A DNA stretch of 64,000 bases. Source: Turritopsis dohrnii (Eukaryota; Cnidaria; Hydrozoa; Anthoathecata; Oceaniidae). The position numbers were made by a program, and so were the translations under genes. Below, piece after piece: positions 44,512 through 56,319 of the stretch. Every line of letters starts with the position of its first letter. The stretch's first letter is position 1. The notes under the pieces were generated by a model, which made no database searches, was not told the origin of the DNA, and saw only the letters and a program-made list of their open reading frames with translations. The stretch spans positions 62,001 to 126,000 of the forward strand of contig BQMF02000048.1 of the NCBI GenBank assembly GCA_027922465.2. The letters are read 5' to 3'.

Positions 44512-46060
44512 TAATAAAAATTCATTGCAGTAAAACTGTTGCAGCCTTCCCATACAGCGTTTACAGTAAAGCAAGTTGTTACGGATCCATGTGTTAAGTT
44601 ACTAAAAGCCGTCTTAAATGTACATTATTACGTTAACGCTAGGGGAAACTGTTACGAGATTCAAAAATATTCATATCAATTTAAAGACATTGATATTGAA
44701 AACATCTGATTTTTTTGGTGTTGAGTAGAAAGTGTTTGGCAGAAACACATTGCCTCGATAATTTAACATTGAATAAACAAGAAACAAAATTCACTATAAT
44801 CATTGTAATGGGAAGCTTTTAAGGGAACCTTGCATGCTGCATTCGCCATTTAACAGATATGTTAACCCATGTACTTTCTTGCATGAAAAGTAATAAAAAT
44901 ACTATTGCTTAAAATTGTTTTATAATCAATAGCTTCGTTTTTCGTCTGTCGACTGTAATATCATTAGTCACAATTTCTTAGTTACGGCAAAACTTAACGC
45001 ATAAAAAATTTCATTTTACGATACTGTCAATTACAAATGTGACGTTCTGAATTTCAAACCGTGGTACTCGTTTCTTACATTCTTGACCATATTAAAAGAA
45101 ATTCGTATTTTTTAAACATGTATATAATTCTAATACTTTTATTTGCTATGTTATTTACATGTATTTATCAAACTCAATTGTATGTTAGAATTCAAACATG
45201 TATAAGGACAAAGAAAGTGTGCTGAACGTAAGGTTACGTAAAATATTTGCAACAATCGAAAAAAACATTGCGTAACAACAATGAATGTTGCAGGAAGCAG
45301 ACGGTTCATCTTCAATGAATCACAAAAGAGCAGAAACTACACACTTGGGTTAAGAAGTTTAATTATAATACCTTTGAAGTTTGTTTTTTGAACTTTGAGA
45401 GACAGAATCATGAAGGAACCAAGGAAAATATATCGGAAGTACTGCTATTCTCACGTCTTCGTTTTCGGTACGACTTCAATACATTACTTTTCAGATTGTG
45501 TGTAGAACGTGCAAATCTAATAACGATGTTAGTAAAATTAAAAACATTTCCCAATAGTATAGTGTGAAATGACTTCCATTCTAAAGCAAATCTATGGAGT
45601 AAAATGAATCCTTTGTTTGCCTCACGTCGTCGTCCACGTTGCCGTCGTAGTGTCGTAAGGTCCCTATTAACGACATGAAGCCAACTTTTTAGTCTTTCAA
45701 ATCCATTATTAAAATTATTTATGTCGGCATTTCTTTAATAAAAACCTCACCTATCATTTCAAATTGATTTACATGTGGATTTTAATGTCTTAATCTTGTG
45801 GAAAATTAAAGAAAGTAGAAACAATGTAACTTGTATATACATCGGCGACATTCGTTAATACTGTTGTTTCACTTTTTTCAAAATGACAAAGGTTGTTAAA
45901 GCAGATGTTAGCGAGTTATGCAGCGTTAAGTGTATAGTTTTACAGAAATTTCAGACCTTGTATATGCTTATGTTTGTGTACCTTCTATACCTTTCTCAGA
46001 AGACATAATTGTAGAGTGAAGTGACTAAAAATTTGGTGTATTTGATGTAAATTATCCAAA
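44512..46060. other. Downstream of the opsin, no gene recognised
   Basis: AATAAA lies immediately after the stop codon. The remaining ~1.5 kb is AT-rich with no supported frame or repeat. Confidence 0.4.
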
Positions 46061-46498
46061 TCTATATATTAATAGCCGACTCTCTGTCTGTCTGTTTATC
46101 TGTCACGCAAAATGGTAGGAGAGCTGTGAGAGAAGTTACTCCTTACTTTTTCCATGACGTCAGTGTGAAACCATTGTATTGAGACCATAATCGAATGCGA
46201 CGTTTAGGGAAATCTCGGTAACCAATAGGGATAACTGACGTTTTTTGGAGTCCGCGATACCAGACGATGGGGTGACGAAAAATTTGGGACTAATTGTTTT
46301 TGGGGACGGGTCTATGACATCATCGAAATTTTTGATCAACAATATCTCCGTAACGGTTGGTCGTAGCAAAATGATCCCATGCATTTTTTTGATCCGTTTT
46401 TCAAGCTCTACAACATGGGCACACTTATTATTGCCAATTCCTTGATTTTGTTTTTTGTAAACTCAACGCAGGCTGAAAATGGGCGGCGAGCGACGCAA
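46061..46498 (+). mobile_element. Non-autonomous Helitron-like element, 3' end damaged
   Basis: It starts TCTATATATTAATAGCCGAC after an A and contains the shared GATAACTGACGTTTTTT and CTCTACAACATGG blocks. It ends at GGGCGGCGAGCGACG, where the hairpin and CTAG of the other copies are lost. Confidence 0.7.
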
Positions 46499-46987
46499 AA
46501 TAGTAGCTTCGAAAAAATCGGGGATCTGCAACGGAGAAATCGCGAAGAATATAAGCAAACTAGGGGATATATAAATGTAAAGCTCCTACCACAGAAATGG
46601 CGATGACTGCATGAAATTGTAATATTTTTGATTGAAATATATGTTAATGGGTAATATAAGCGAATTTCTATAATAGTATTTCTAAAATACTTAAGAATGA
46701 CCTTGAATGAATCCACCGATTTGTGTCATGGCAATAGTGTTAACAATCTTTTAAAAAGTCAACCCTTTTGGTTTTCTTCGTGCGAAAAGAAAAGAAAAAA
46801 AAAGTTGAGAAAAAAAGATCATTTTGTTTGCCTAAAGACAACAAAGGAAAGTCGTGTTTACTTTTTTGTTTATGTTGTCTGTTTAGCTAGGTAAACTGAC
46901 AAAACACACAAGGCCTGTGTTTTTATTTTTGTTGAATAAAAGTTAGATATACACAGCTACTGCATTTATTGTTCTGATTTGTTTTAA

Positions 46988-47326
46988 TTGTTTTCTCAAC
47001 AAGTGATGAATTCTGATCAAGACTATGCAACCCCTCAAAGATTTGTCTTGCCTAGATCACAATTTGATAGAGATGTTGTTGATGCACGGCAACATCAACA
47101 TGATGAGAGGCAACAACAATCCCCTGCTGATGACCCTCAACAACGTTGTCGCATTAAAAATGCTGAACGACAAAGGAGATACCGTGCCAATCAAAGAGAA
47201 ATTCGTACTCTATTGAGAAAGGAGAGGGATGCACAAAATCAAAGACAGCGACGGGCTAATGAACAACCCGAACAGGCTGCTGCTCGACTTGAATCACAAG
47301 CTCACCGGCAGCAGTCATTAGAGTAA
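46988..47326 (+). pseudogene. Helitron-protein N-terminal-like fragment
   Basis: A 112-codon frame rich in Arg and Gln contains RIKNAERQRRYRANQREIR and QRRRANEQPEQAAARLE-like text. This resembles the coiled, basic N-terminal region often found ahead of the Helitron_like_N/Rep domains. No Rep or helicase follows; non-LTR sequence begins right after it. Confidence 0.5.
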
Positions 47327-47339
47327 AGAAGTAAAGTAA

Positions 47340-48360
47340 AGAAGGTATTCCCACTTAAATTGAACTCTCAAGTGAATACCACCATACAAGTTGACGGGAA
47401 ATTGGTTACCGATGAATGCTCTATTGCCAATGCATTTTGTTGATTCTTTTTTAACGTCGTATAATCACTGAAAAAGTCTGCATTTGTATTAACAAATTCT
47501 ACCTGATCATTCCACAAAGATCATCCAAATGAAACTGCTCCAAAATTTTGTCTTCAACCAATCAGTGCTGATGATACTTTAAGACATTTGAAATCATTAA
47601 AACGTAAAAAGTCCGTTGGGCTAGATGATATACCATCCTGGTTACTCAAAGACTGTATGGAGGTAATCGCGCAACCACTGACTTATATTATTAACCTGTC
47701 CTTTGTAACCTCATCTTTTCCGAATGATTGGAAACGTAATAAAGTGTTACCTCTTTTTAAAGCAGGTACAAAATCATCTGTGAATAACTATGGACCAATA
47801 TCCGTGATCCCAGCTATATCCAAAGTGATTGAAAAAGTTGTTCATGGGCAATTAACTGAACATCTAGAAAGTAATAATTTGATAAATGATAACCAGTTTG
47901 GTATCAGACCTCGTCGTTCCACTGAACTTACTGCTACTATTTTCTTAGACTCTGTGAAATTAAAAGTGAATGAAAGTAAAATGGTAGGGGCTGTGTTTTT
48001 AGACCTGACAAAAGCATTCGACATGCTGAGTCACGGTAAACTGTTGTCAAAACTAAAGAGTTTTGGAATTGTTGAACAAGAATGCCAGTGGTTCACTGAT
48101 CATTTGTTTTGTAGATTTCAACAAGTACGATATAAAAATTTTCTATCTGACGAACAGCCAGTCAATAGTGGAGTACCACAGGGGTCAATTTAAGGCACGC
48201 TGTTGTTTATAATGTTTTTTCAATGATCTTTCTACCGTTGTGATTCATTCTGAAGTAGTAAAGTATGCAGATGATACCGTATTATTTGTGGCTGGGAGAG
48301 ACTTGGATATCATTGAAACTCGTCTCTCATCTGATGATCTCATCATCTCATCATTTTAAT
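47340..48360 (+). pseudogene. Non-LTR reverse transcriptase fragment
   Basis: The reading starts with a linker-like segment (VDGKLVTDE, near 47385-47450), is frameshifted, then is open from 47588 to 48193. That part holds KSVGLDDIPSWLLKD, the finger and palm blocks, FLDLTKAFDMLSHGKL and NSGVPQGSI. A TAA interrupts directly after GSI. In shifted frame KYADDTVLF (catalytic box intact) follows near 48265. At least two frameshifts and one stop make it inactive. It is cut off at about 48360, just before Helitron-like sequence. Confidence 0.88.
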
Positions 48361-48398
48361 CGTTTTTTTGGTTTTCCTGTTTGCGCAATTTATTTATA

Positions 48399-48852
48399 CT
48401 AGCCGCCAAAGCGGCATCGCCCGCCGCCCATGAATGCTCGTGTTTGGTTTCACACTGATGTCCCACAAAATAAAATGAAATAATCACTCTCACAACTCAA
48501 TCTACCATTTTGCCTGACAGACAAACAGACAAAGAGACAACAACAACCCCACTTTCGATGACGTAACGATCTTAGCGTCATCATCGAGGTCAATGAGCCA
48601 TTTAATGATTTTGGAAGCATTATACATCAGGGAGTTGAAACCGTCAATCAACACGAGAGACGAATATAAACAACACGAATTAGTAATTAGGTTGTAGATA
48701 GATGTTGATAACCTTTGTACATAATGTTTATACTGTTTTTAAACTGTTTTTATTTTAATTTTAGAAAAAATCTGATGATGGTACCTAGTGTTTCGAAATA
48801 TATTATTCAATAAAATTACATTGTTGGTTTATGCCTGATATCAAATATATAG
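48399..48852 (-). mobile_element. Helitron-like element, 3' end clear, 5' side doubtful
   Basis: On the minus strand the 3' end is GCCGCTTTGGCGG with CTAG (48399-48402) before T, and the last ~140 bp matches other copies. Upstream of about 48541 the sequence is different and includes a GATGATGG...GTTTCGAAA tail of retroelement type. A TCTATATATTTG start at about 48852, abutting the next element, may be the 5' end. Confidence 0.5.
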
Positions 48853-49349
48853 ATAGCCGCCAAAGCGGCGTCGATCACCGCCCATGTTAAGCCTGCGTTG
48901 TGTCACCTCCAAAAGAGTTCACGAAAAATGTAATCAAGAAGTTGACAATGGAAAGTGACACCATCTTGTAGAACTCGAAATTCTGAGCAAGAAAATGTAT
49001 AGGATCATATGTCTATGACGCACCGATGATACTCTTTTTTAAACTATCGGTAATCAGTTAATCAGTTAGTTTCTTTGTATTTAGTTGATGTATTGTAAGC
49101 CAAGTCAATGTGGAATATAAAACTAACAATAATAATAAAAACAAAACGTTATTCCTATTAGTTAATCAGCCAAAAAAAGTCACGTTCGATTGGGGTTGCA
49201 ATGTATTTGCTTCAAACTCACGTCGCACACAAAAAAAAAATAATTTCACTCGCAACTCAATCTACCATTTTGCGTGACTTACAAACAAACAAACAAACAA
49301 ACAAACAAACAAACAAACAGACGGAGAATCGGCTATTAATATATATAGA
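48853..49349 (-). mobile_element. Non-autonomous Helitron-like element
   Basis: On the minus strand it starts TCTATATATATTAATAGCCG at 49349, contains a GTTTG microsatellite, a block shared with 12540-12700, and ends in a GCCGC-TTT-GGCGGCTA hairpin at 48853. Confidence 0.7.
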
Positions 49350-49514
49350 GAACATGTACAAGTTTCTTTTTTAGAAAATCTCGAGAGTTTTTTTTTTTAT
49401 AACCCAGCAGGCACCCAACGTTATACTAACGTTAGTGTTACGTTATTTTTTACGTTGTGGTAACGTTAGTGGTTGGTTAGAATGGAAGTCTTTTTTTAAT
49501 TAGTATAACGTTAG

Positions 49515-49645
49515 ATACTTACGTTAGTATAACGTTAGATACTTACGTTAGTATAACGTTAGATACTTACGTTAGTATAACGTTAAATACTTACGTTAGT
49601 ATAACGTTAAATACTTACGTTAGCATAACGTTAGAAAGTTACATC
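49515..49645 (+). repeat. 24-bp tandem array, left arm
   Basis: Five to six copies of GTATAACGTTARATACTTAC plus GTTA stand in line, 24 bp apart. The same unit in inverse orientation makes up the right arm. Confidence 0.9.
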
Positions 49646-50164
49646 AGGACAACGTTAAATTTCGTTAACAACATCAAAATGTTATAACATTGTAATGACT
49701 TCTGAAGTCATTATAAACAAATCCCGGTGTCCATCCCAACAAAGTAAGAAAAATGACGAAAACAGCGAATAGTCATAGAAGTTGATATTTACCTTTAATT
49801 GACAAGAAAAGCATATTTTTATGTCAATATTTACGCATGCCTAATAGAAGAAAAAGAAACAAATATAAGTGAAGGTGTTAAACGAATGCTTGTGGTTACG
49901 GCAAATTGCAATAAATGAAAATCAATAGAAATTTATGCTAGAACAGATATCTATTTTCCGGCTGACTAATGTCCATAGAACAGACATTTTGTGCTTTCAT
50001 ATGTTAACAAAGCAAAACACTCTGGGGATACAACAAAATTAATCAGAAACCTTGAGTAAAAGATTTCTATTAAAAATAAATAGATTAAATAGATAAAAAT
50101 AAATTAAATAATCAAACTGATTTCTCGTTTTAAGGCTAGACTAGCGCGAAGTATATAATAGATA

Positions 50165-50600
50165 CTAGCAACCCGGGTAAAAATTTTTTACCGAGTTTAA
50201 CTTCGAAAGGGATGTGTCAAATTCCCCTTTCCCTTGTGCGAACTCCGTGACGAAAATTTCAACTTGACAATTGAGAATAGAAAATGTACCCATGTTGTAG
50301 AGCTTGAAAAACTGATCAAAAAAATGTATGGGGTCGTTTCGCTACGACCAACCGTTGCAGAGATATCGTCGATCAAAGATTTTGATGACGTCATAGCCGC
50401 AATACCAAATAAAATTTAAGCCCAAATTTTGCGTCACCCTATCACCTGTATCGCGGACCCTAAAAAACGTCAGTTATCCCTATTGGTTCTCGAGATATTT
50501 CCCCAAAAATGTCGCGTTCGATTAGGGATGCAATGCAATGATTCCCCGTGATAGATTAAAAAACCGACGTCACGCCAACGCTGCTGTAATAGATTTTTGT
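50165..50600 (-). mobile_element. Helitron-like insertion inside the CCCAGCAGGCAC element
   Basis: On the minus strand it ends in GGTAAAAAATTTTTACCCGG with CTAG (50165-50168) before T, like the 36648 element. The interior GACGTCAT and GTTGCAGAGATATC blocks are shared. The 5' end is not clear. Confidence 0.65.
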
Positions 50601-50889
50601 GTGATCTTATGTGACGAATTCTTATTCAAAATCACCGTTCCCTCATTTTAATGCAGAAACAAAAAGTTTAGTTTTACTTTGTTTAATTGGGTATGTAAGC
50701 CCATTGACGTGTACTTTTCATGAATATATAGACGTGATATAATAGACATATTACCATGTGTAAAATGGAGAGGAAATACTAGGTTAGCACGGTAAAAGCG
50801 AGTTTTTTCAAGAGATACACTTCTTGATTGAAAAGGCGAAAATGTGTAGCAAGTGCGAATCAAAATTCATATCATCCTCAAGGACTTAC

Positions 50890-51545
50890 TTATGATAGCC
50901 CTACTAACGTAAGTATCTAACGTTATACTAACGTAAGTATCTAACGTTATACTAACGTAAGTATCTAGTATTTAACGTTATACTAATTAAAAAAAGACTT
51001 CCATTCTAACCAACCACCAACGTTACCACAACGTAAAAAATAACGTAACACTAACGTTAGTATAACGTAAATTAACGAAATTTAACGTTATACTAACGTA
51101 AGTATCTAACGTTATACTAACGTAAGTATTTAACGTTATACTAATTAAAAAAGACTTCCATTCTAACCAACCACTAACGTTACCACAACGTAAAAAATAA
51201 CGTAACACTAACGTTAGTATAACGTAAATTAACGAAATTTAACGTTATACTAACGTAAGTATCTAACGTTATACTAACGTAAGTATCTAACGTTATACTA
51301 ACGTAAGTATCTAACGTTATACTAACGTAAGTATTTAACGTTATACTAATTAAAAAAGACTTCCATTCTAACCAACCACTAACGTTACCACAACGTAAAA
51401 AATAACGTAACACTAACGTTAGTATAACGTAAATTAACGAAATTTAACGTTGTCCTGATGTAACTTTCTGACGTTGTACTAACGTAAGTAGTTAACGTTG
51501 GAGTAACGTTGGTTTTACGTTGGTAACGTTAAACCTAGAACCAAC
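50890..51545 (-). repeat. Nested tandem array, right arm
   Basis: The 24-bp unit (ACGTAAGTATCTAACGTTAT plus ACTA) is repeated in runs of two to four. A larger block starting GACTTCCATTCTAACCAACC recurs at about 50994, 51151 and 51357. The spacings of 157 and 206 bp differ by two small units, so the array is a higher-order repeat. The open frames here only read the repeat. Confidence 0.88.
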
Positions 51546-51859
51546 GTTAGACTAACGTTAAATAAACGTTGGGTGCCTGCTGGGAAATATATTATGCGTA
51601 GCAATCGTTTGGTATATGCTTTGGAAGTTAAGTACGGAGGGAGCGACTAAGAAGATAATTATATTTCAAACTAGTGAGACTCCTAGCGACCTTGTAACTG
51701 AGTAGTGTCAAGTATAGATCTATTAGGCCAGGAAGGTTAGCACAGCCCAGCACAGTCTGCCCCTTATCAACAAGGAAAGTGAAAAATAATGAAAGAAGTA
51801 TGATAGCAAGTTAAAAACAAAAACCAAATAATAAAAAAATGAAAAAAATAGAGAGATAG

Positions 51860-54800
51860 ATCATTCAGCAAACTTAGTTAGAATACAACTGTGCAGATAT
51901 TTTTTAAAGGTTTTTTTAGAATGTTTGGCAAGTGCAATATTGAACAATAGCGGAAAGAGTTCATTCCAGTCTCTAGAGATCACATTTTGGATATTATACG
52001 TACCATATCTTACCGTATTTGTCATTGATATCTGGAGAATCTTTCTTAATGATCTTGTTGTGTGAAGGTGGTCATCACCTGGTGGTTCTAAGAAAACTAC
52101 AGAAATACTTGGGTAGTTTATTTTTTAAAAAGTCAAAAGCAAACAGGCAGTTTCTAAGCTTAATCCGTTCGGAGATAGCGAGGATTCTGGAGTAGACATA
52201 TAATGGTTTTGCAGAGTCTCTGGGTAATTTAAAGTGCGTAATTCTGAGAGCTTTGTTCTGAAGCTTTTCTATTTTGTCCATGATAGATTGTTTGACAAAT
52301 CCAAGAGCTTGCAGGCAATGGTTAACGTGTGAATCAAAAAGTGCATAGTAAACAGACAAAAGTGTTTTGTAGCCAAGATAGTGTCTCAGTTTGGCTAGAA
52401 TGCCTACCGATGTAGAGAGTTTTTGTAGTAAGTTGTGACATTGTTGTTCCCATTCAAGGTGTTCCTAAACTGTGACACCAAGGACACACTTTTTGAAATA
52501 TTCATTTTTTGTCCACTTAGACGAAAGTTGAACTTTTTAGTTATTACTTTCCTTTTTGATTTGAAGAGGACGATTTCGGTTTTAGAAGAATATAAGCTGA
52601 TTTTATTAGCTCTAAGCCAGTAGACAAGAAGTGATAAATCGTGGTTAACTTTCTTGTTCAGACCTTTTGGAGATTTTTCTTGGCAGATTAAGCTTGTATC
52701 GTCAGCAAAATGAATAGTAAAGTCTGTCTCAATGTAATTGGCAGTGGAAACAAATTACCTCATAACTTTTGATAGCCACTTCCGATTCCAAAACTTTTTT
52801 TTGCATGTTTTAGATAATCAAAAGCACTATATTAGAATATATTTTTTGTTGAAAAATTCGCGATTTTTAGCGGTTAAATTTGCGATTTAAAAAATAATGC
52901 TTTTTTTCAACTTAAGCTATAACTTTCATTTCTGCACCAGTGGTAGCCCTGCCTTAGGCAAAAAAGTTATAAAGTTTAAGGGCAAACCAATGGGTCGTTC
53001 AGAAGATATGGGACCCGAAGTACCCCTCAGTGGTGATTTTACGTGAAACATCAAATCTCCAACTTTCAACAGAAAACGGGGGTTATTTTTTCTTTCATCA
53101 ACAGCTCAATTAAAAGTTGAAAAGTGTTATAGTAATGTGTTGATGTTTGTTGACCATTAAGCAAAACAAAGGGAAGCAGCTTAATTGTTTTTTATTGTTA
53201 AAACGATGTGGAATAAAAAAGTTACACAGATCTTGAAGGCGTTGAACACAATAAGTTATCTTTTAAACACAAAGCTATGAAACCGTATGATACAATAGAA
53301 ACTAAACTTTGATTATTTCCAAAACACAAATATCAGTTTCTAAAAAGATAATTTAAAAGATCGTTGATGGTAACGTGTTTAAAAAATTTACTTTAGTAGA
53401 GTTTTTAATGGATGTATGGAGATCGTTAATGTAGATTAGAAAGAGCAATGGCCCAAGGACCGAGCCTTGGGGAACACCATGTTTTAGTTCTATAAGATTT
53501 TGAGAGTTTATCTTAAAGTTGGCCACGGTGATTTCTACTTGAGAGATAAGATTTTAGAAGGCCATAGGCTTTACCTCTAATTCCATAATGTTGAAGCTTA
53601 CGGAGAAGAATTTCATGGTCGACCGTGTCAAACGCTTTTTGCAGGTCGATAGAAGTTCCTGACCTATTTCATTTTTGTCAAGTGATTTAAGAACAATTTC
53701 TGTTAAGGCAACAAGTGCATGGGTTGTACTGTATTCCTTACGAAATCCAAATTGATTGCTAAAAATTATACTATTCAAGTCTAGAAAGTCAGTTATTCTA
53801 TCGTGGAGGAGTCTTTCGAAAATTTTATTGATGTCAGAGAGTAGTGAAATAGGTCTATAGTTGCCAACTTCGAGTTTTGTTTTTTTTTTTGTGTAGAGGC
53901 TTGATTGTGGCCCGCTTCAAGGAGTTGGGTTAAGAACCATTTTCCAGACATTCGTTAAAAATTTCAGAAAGAACGTCAAACATTGTGGGAGCAACCAATT
54001 TTAAACATTTTGGTGGAACACTATTTGGCCCATAAGCTTTAGATTCATTAAATTCATTAAGGATTTTTAAGATTTCATTCGGACTTGTCCGTTTTAAGAA
54101 AATTGAGCTTTTGTTTGGGTTCGTGAGGTAATCATTGAATTTTTTATTGGTTTTTGTAATCATATTCTTTGTTTTTTCTGCAATAGATCCATAATAATTG
54201 TTGAAAACTTCAGCCATTTCATTTACATTTTCTATCTGTTTGCCATTGTGTATAATAAGTTTAGGGGCTAAATCACTTTTAGTAGCCTTGGTGTTAATTA
54301 TTTCATAGATATCTTTCCAAACAACTTTGAGATCTGATTTATATGTAGAAAAAAAGTTTTTGTAGTAGTTGTTTTTAGTTGCTTTAAGAATGTTAGTGAG
54401 TAAGTTTCTATATTTTTTGAAGTTGGTGTGTCTGGAAGCTTTAAGGTCAGGTTGGTTTGTTTGAAGAAACTGTTTATAGAGGATATTCTTAGAATCTATA
54501 GATTTCAAAATACCCTTCGTAATCCATGTTTTTTTTGGTACCCACTTTTTATTGTATGAAGTTTTTATGGGGACGTCATAGATTTTGTTTGTTTCAGATA
54601 TAAAAATGTCCATTTTTTCATTGATTTGTTTGTTCAAAAATCTTTCATTCCAGTTAATGTCAAGGAAATCAAGTAGGAAATCTTCTCTATTGAAATTTCA
54701 AAAGTCTTTCCATGATTTTTAAATTTCTTGATGTTATTTATATTTCATGTCGAGTATTAGATACTCAGGGAGATAATCTGATATTGAGCAGATCATGTTA

Positions 54801-55030
54801 CCCATGACTTCATCCTTCCCAATAATATTAGAAAATATGTTGTCGATTAGAGTTTTAGATTTTGGAGTAATATGAGTTGGCCTAGTTATTGTGGGTTTGA
54901 AATAGTTAGACAGATGGTTTTGAAGAAATACTGCATGTTCCTGTCATTCTTCACACTTTAAAAAGTCCAAGTTGAAATCTCCCATAATGATTGTTTGTTT
55001 TTTTTTCACTAGAGATCTTTTCTAGAAGCT
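51860..55030 (-). pseudogene. Decayed non-LTR retrotransposon (endonuclease + RT)
   Basis: Reading down the minus strand: an endonuclease C-terminal part near 55000-54770 (MGDFNLDFL, then TLIDNIFSN and ISDYLPEY, where the usual SDH histidine is Tyr); the linker and finger region in an open 235-codon frame (54637-53930) with SKAYGPNSVPPK; a shifted segment with FGFRKEYSTTHALV (53778-53554); GVPQGSVLGPLLF near 53480; then an unrelated insert of about 640 bp (52745-53390); then IHFADDTSLI (FADD box) near 52710; and a C-terminal part ending near 52075 (HVNHCLQALGF, LQNKALRI). Multiple frameshifts and the insert make it inactive. The order endonuclease-RT is of the CR1/jockey/L2 kind. Confidence 0.88.
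52745..53390. other. Insert within the non-LTR element
   Basis: The retrotransposon reading breaks off after the SIKNSTKVN-like segment and resumes at the FADD box. The ~640 bp between, containing TCATAACTTTTGATAGCCAC and AAAAGTTATAAAGTTTAAGG, has no retroelement sense. Clear terminal repeats were not found. The exact edges are uncertain by some tens of bases. Confidence 0.5.
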
Positions 55031-56217
55031 TTGAGTAGGACAAAGAGAAAAGAAAAAATGTTCAAGAACCATTGCCGTTCATAAATTAGATTATACAAAA
55101 TGAATCTTTAGATTAAATACTTTTTAACAAATACTGTATCTACTGTGCTCTCATAACTTTTATACCGAAAATGCTCTAGTAACAACCTGCTTATACATGG
55201 TACTACGTACTGTAATGATGACAGTTATGCAAATCAATAATATCAAAAAAACAATAATAACATTAAGATAGAAATAAAGTTTTGGATAGAACCATGTCAA
55301 AGCTGTGGTTTGAAATTTCCAAAAAAAATTTCCAAAACCTATTTAAGACGTGGAAAATCTAAACACTTTGGTATTGTTCTAATTTGATCATTTTAATCAC
55401 TTCACTAAAACAATGGATGTAATATGTAATATATAAAAGCCAAAGAACATATTATTATTTTTACAATAATAAGATCATGAATAAATTTTCATGTAATAAT
55501 CAAAGAAATCAATAATAAAGCATACGACTGTATAAGAGCACCTTTACAGACGGGAGTGTTATTTGATTTCAAACACTAATCATAAAGTTTTCTAGTATTA
55601 TTATATAAACAATTCGACAGAAATGTCGGTACATATATACCATCTTTGTTCCAAATTTGAACGACCTTTCAAACCTCAAAATCGCTAATATTGCAGGGGC
55701 GGACGCAGCATTATTTTTTAGGAACAGCTCAACCTTTGGAATTCCAACAAGAATTGCGATTCCCCGATTTTTATCGGAATAACTCGATTTAAGGACAAGT
55801 GCTTACTGATGGGGAACGTTTTTAGCTTTCCGTATCAGCTATTACCATAATGAACCCGAAAAAGCGGAATTAGCTTTGAGTAAGCATTAAGAATAGAAAC
55901 TAGTAACAAAATCTTTATTCAATATAAACACAACATATACATAAATAAAAAATAAATACAAAATATATTAAAAGTGGACGTCTTTTGTGTACAAATTAAT
56001 CTAAATAGTCTGTTATCTCTTTAATGATAACACGCTAACTTTCAGGATGGAACGTCCAGTTTTAGAATTAAATTATTTCATTTTTTTTTCATTATCCAGT
56101 AGAAGAAGATTCATCAGAAACAAATAAAATGTAACGGGGATTGAACGTCATGGGTCAGTAAAACAAAACAGTCGAAATATATAATAAATGGTATAAAAAT
56201 AAATTAACAAAAATAGA
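55031..56217. other. No gene recognised
   Basis: AT-rich. A GCAGGGGCGGACGCAGCATT motif at 55693-55712 resembles a DNA-transposon end. Confidence 0.35.
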
Positions 56218-56286
56218 CCGGAAATTTACATGAAAACTTTACTCTTCCTTAATTTTTGTGAGTTTAGTTTTCATATAAATTTACGG
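56218..56286 (-). terminator. Stem-loop after the second HPG-module gene
   Basis: CCGTAAATTTATATGAAAAC (minus strand, from 56286) can pair with GTTTTCATGTAAATTTCCGG (to 56218) over 21 positions with two imperfect pairs and a 27-nt loop. It begins 33 nt after the stop codon at 56320. Its placement parallels the 25778-25828 hairpin although its sequence differs. Role unknown. Confidence 0.5.
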
Positions 56287-56319
56287 TGCTGTTATAGATA
56301 ATTGCTCCCCTCCCCTCAT

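Larger units (their letters stand above)
49403..51584. mobile_element. CCCAGCAGGCAC-ended element with ACGTTA satellite
   Basis: CCCAGCAGGCACCCAACGTT (49403) and its complement (ending 51584) are perfect 20-bp terminal repeats. Inward of both ends are arrays of AACGTTAGTATAACG-type words. The centre (about 49690-50880) is AT-rich and holds a Helitron-like insertion (50165-50600). No transposase was found. It shares end structure with 59699-60461 and so belongs to the same superfamily; that copy has an 8-bp target duplication. Confidence 0.8.

Noticed and set aside
51023..51413. Two near-identical minus-strand frames beginning with the same 20 residues
   Set aside because: They read across the 24-bp satellite and have no independent start or codon pattern.
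49403..51584. CRISPR-like array of regularly spaced repeats
   Set aside because: Units are directly adjacent without unique spacers, lie between transposon ends, and the DNA is eukaryotic.
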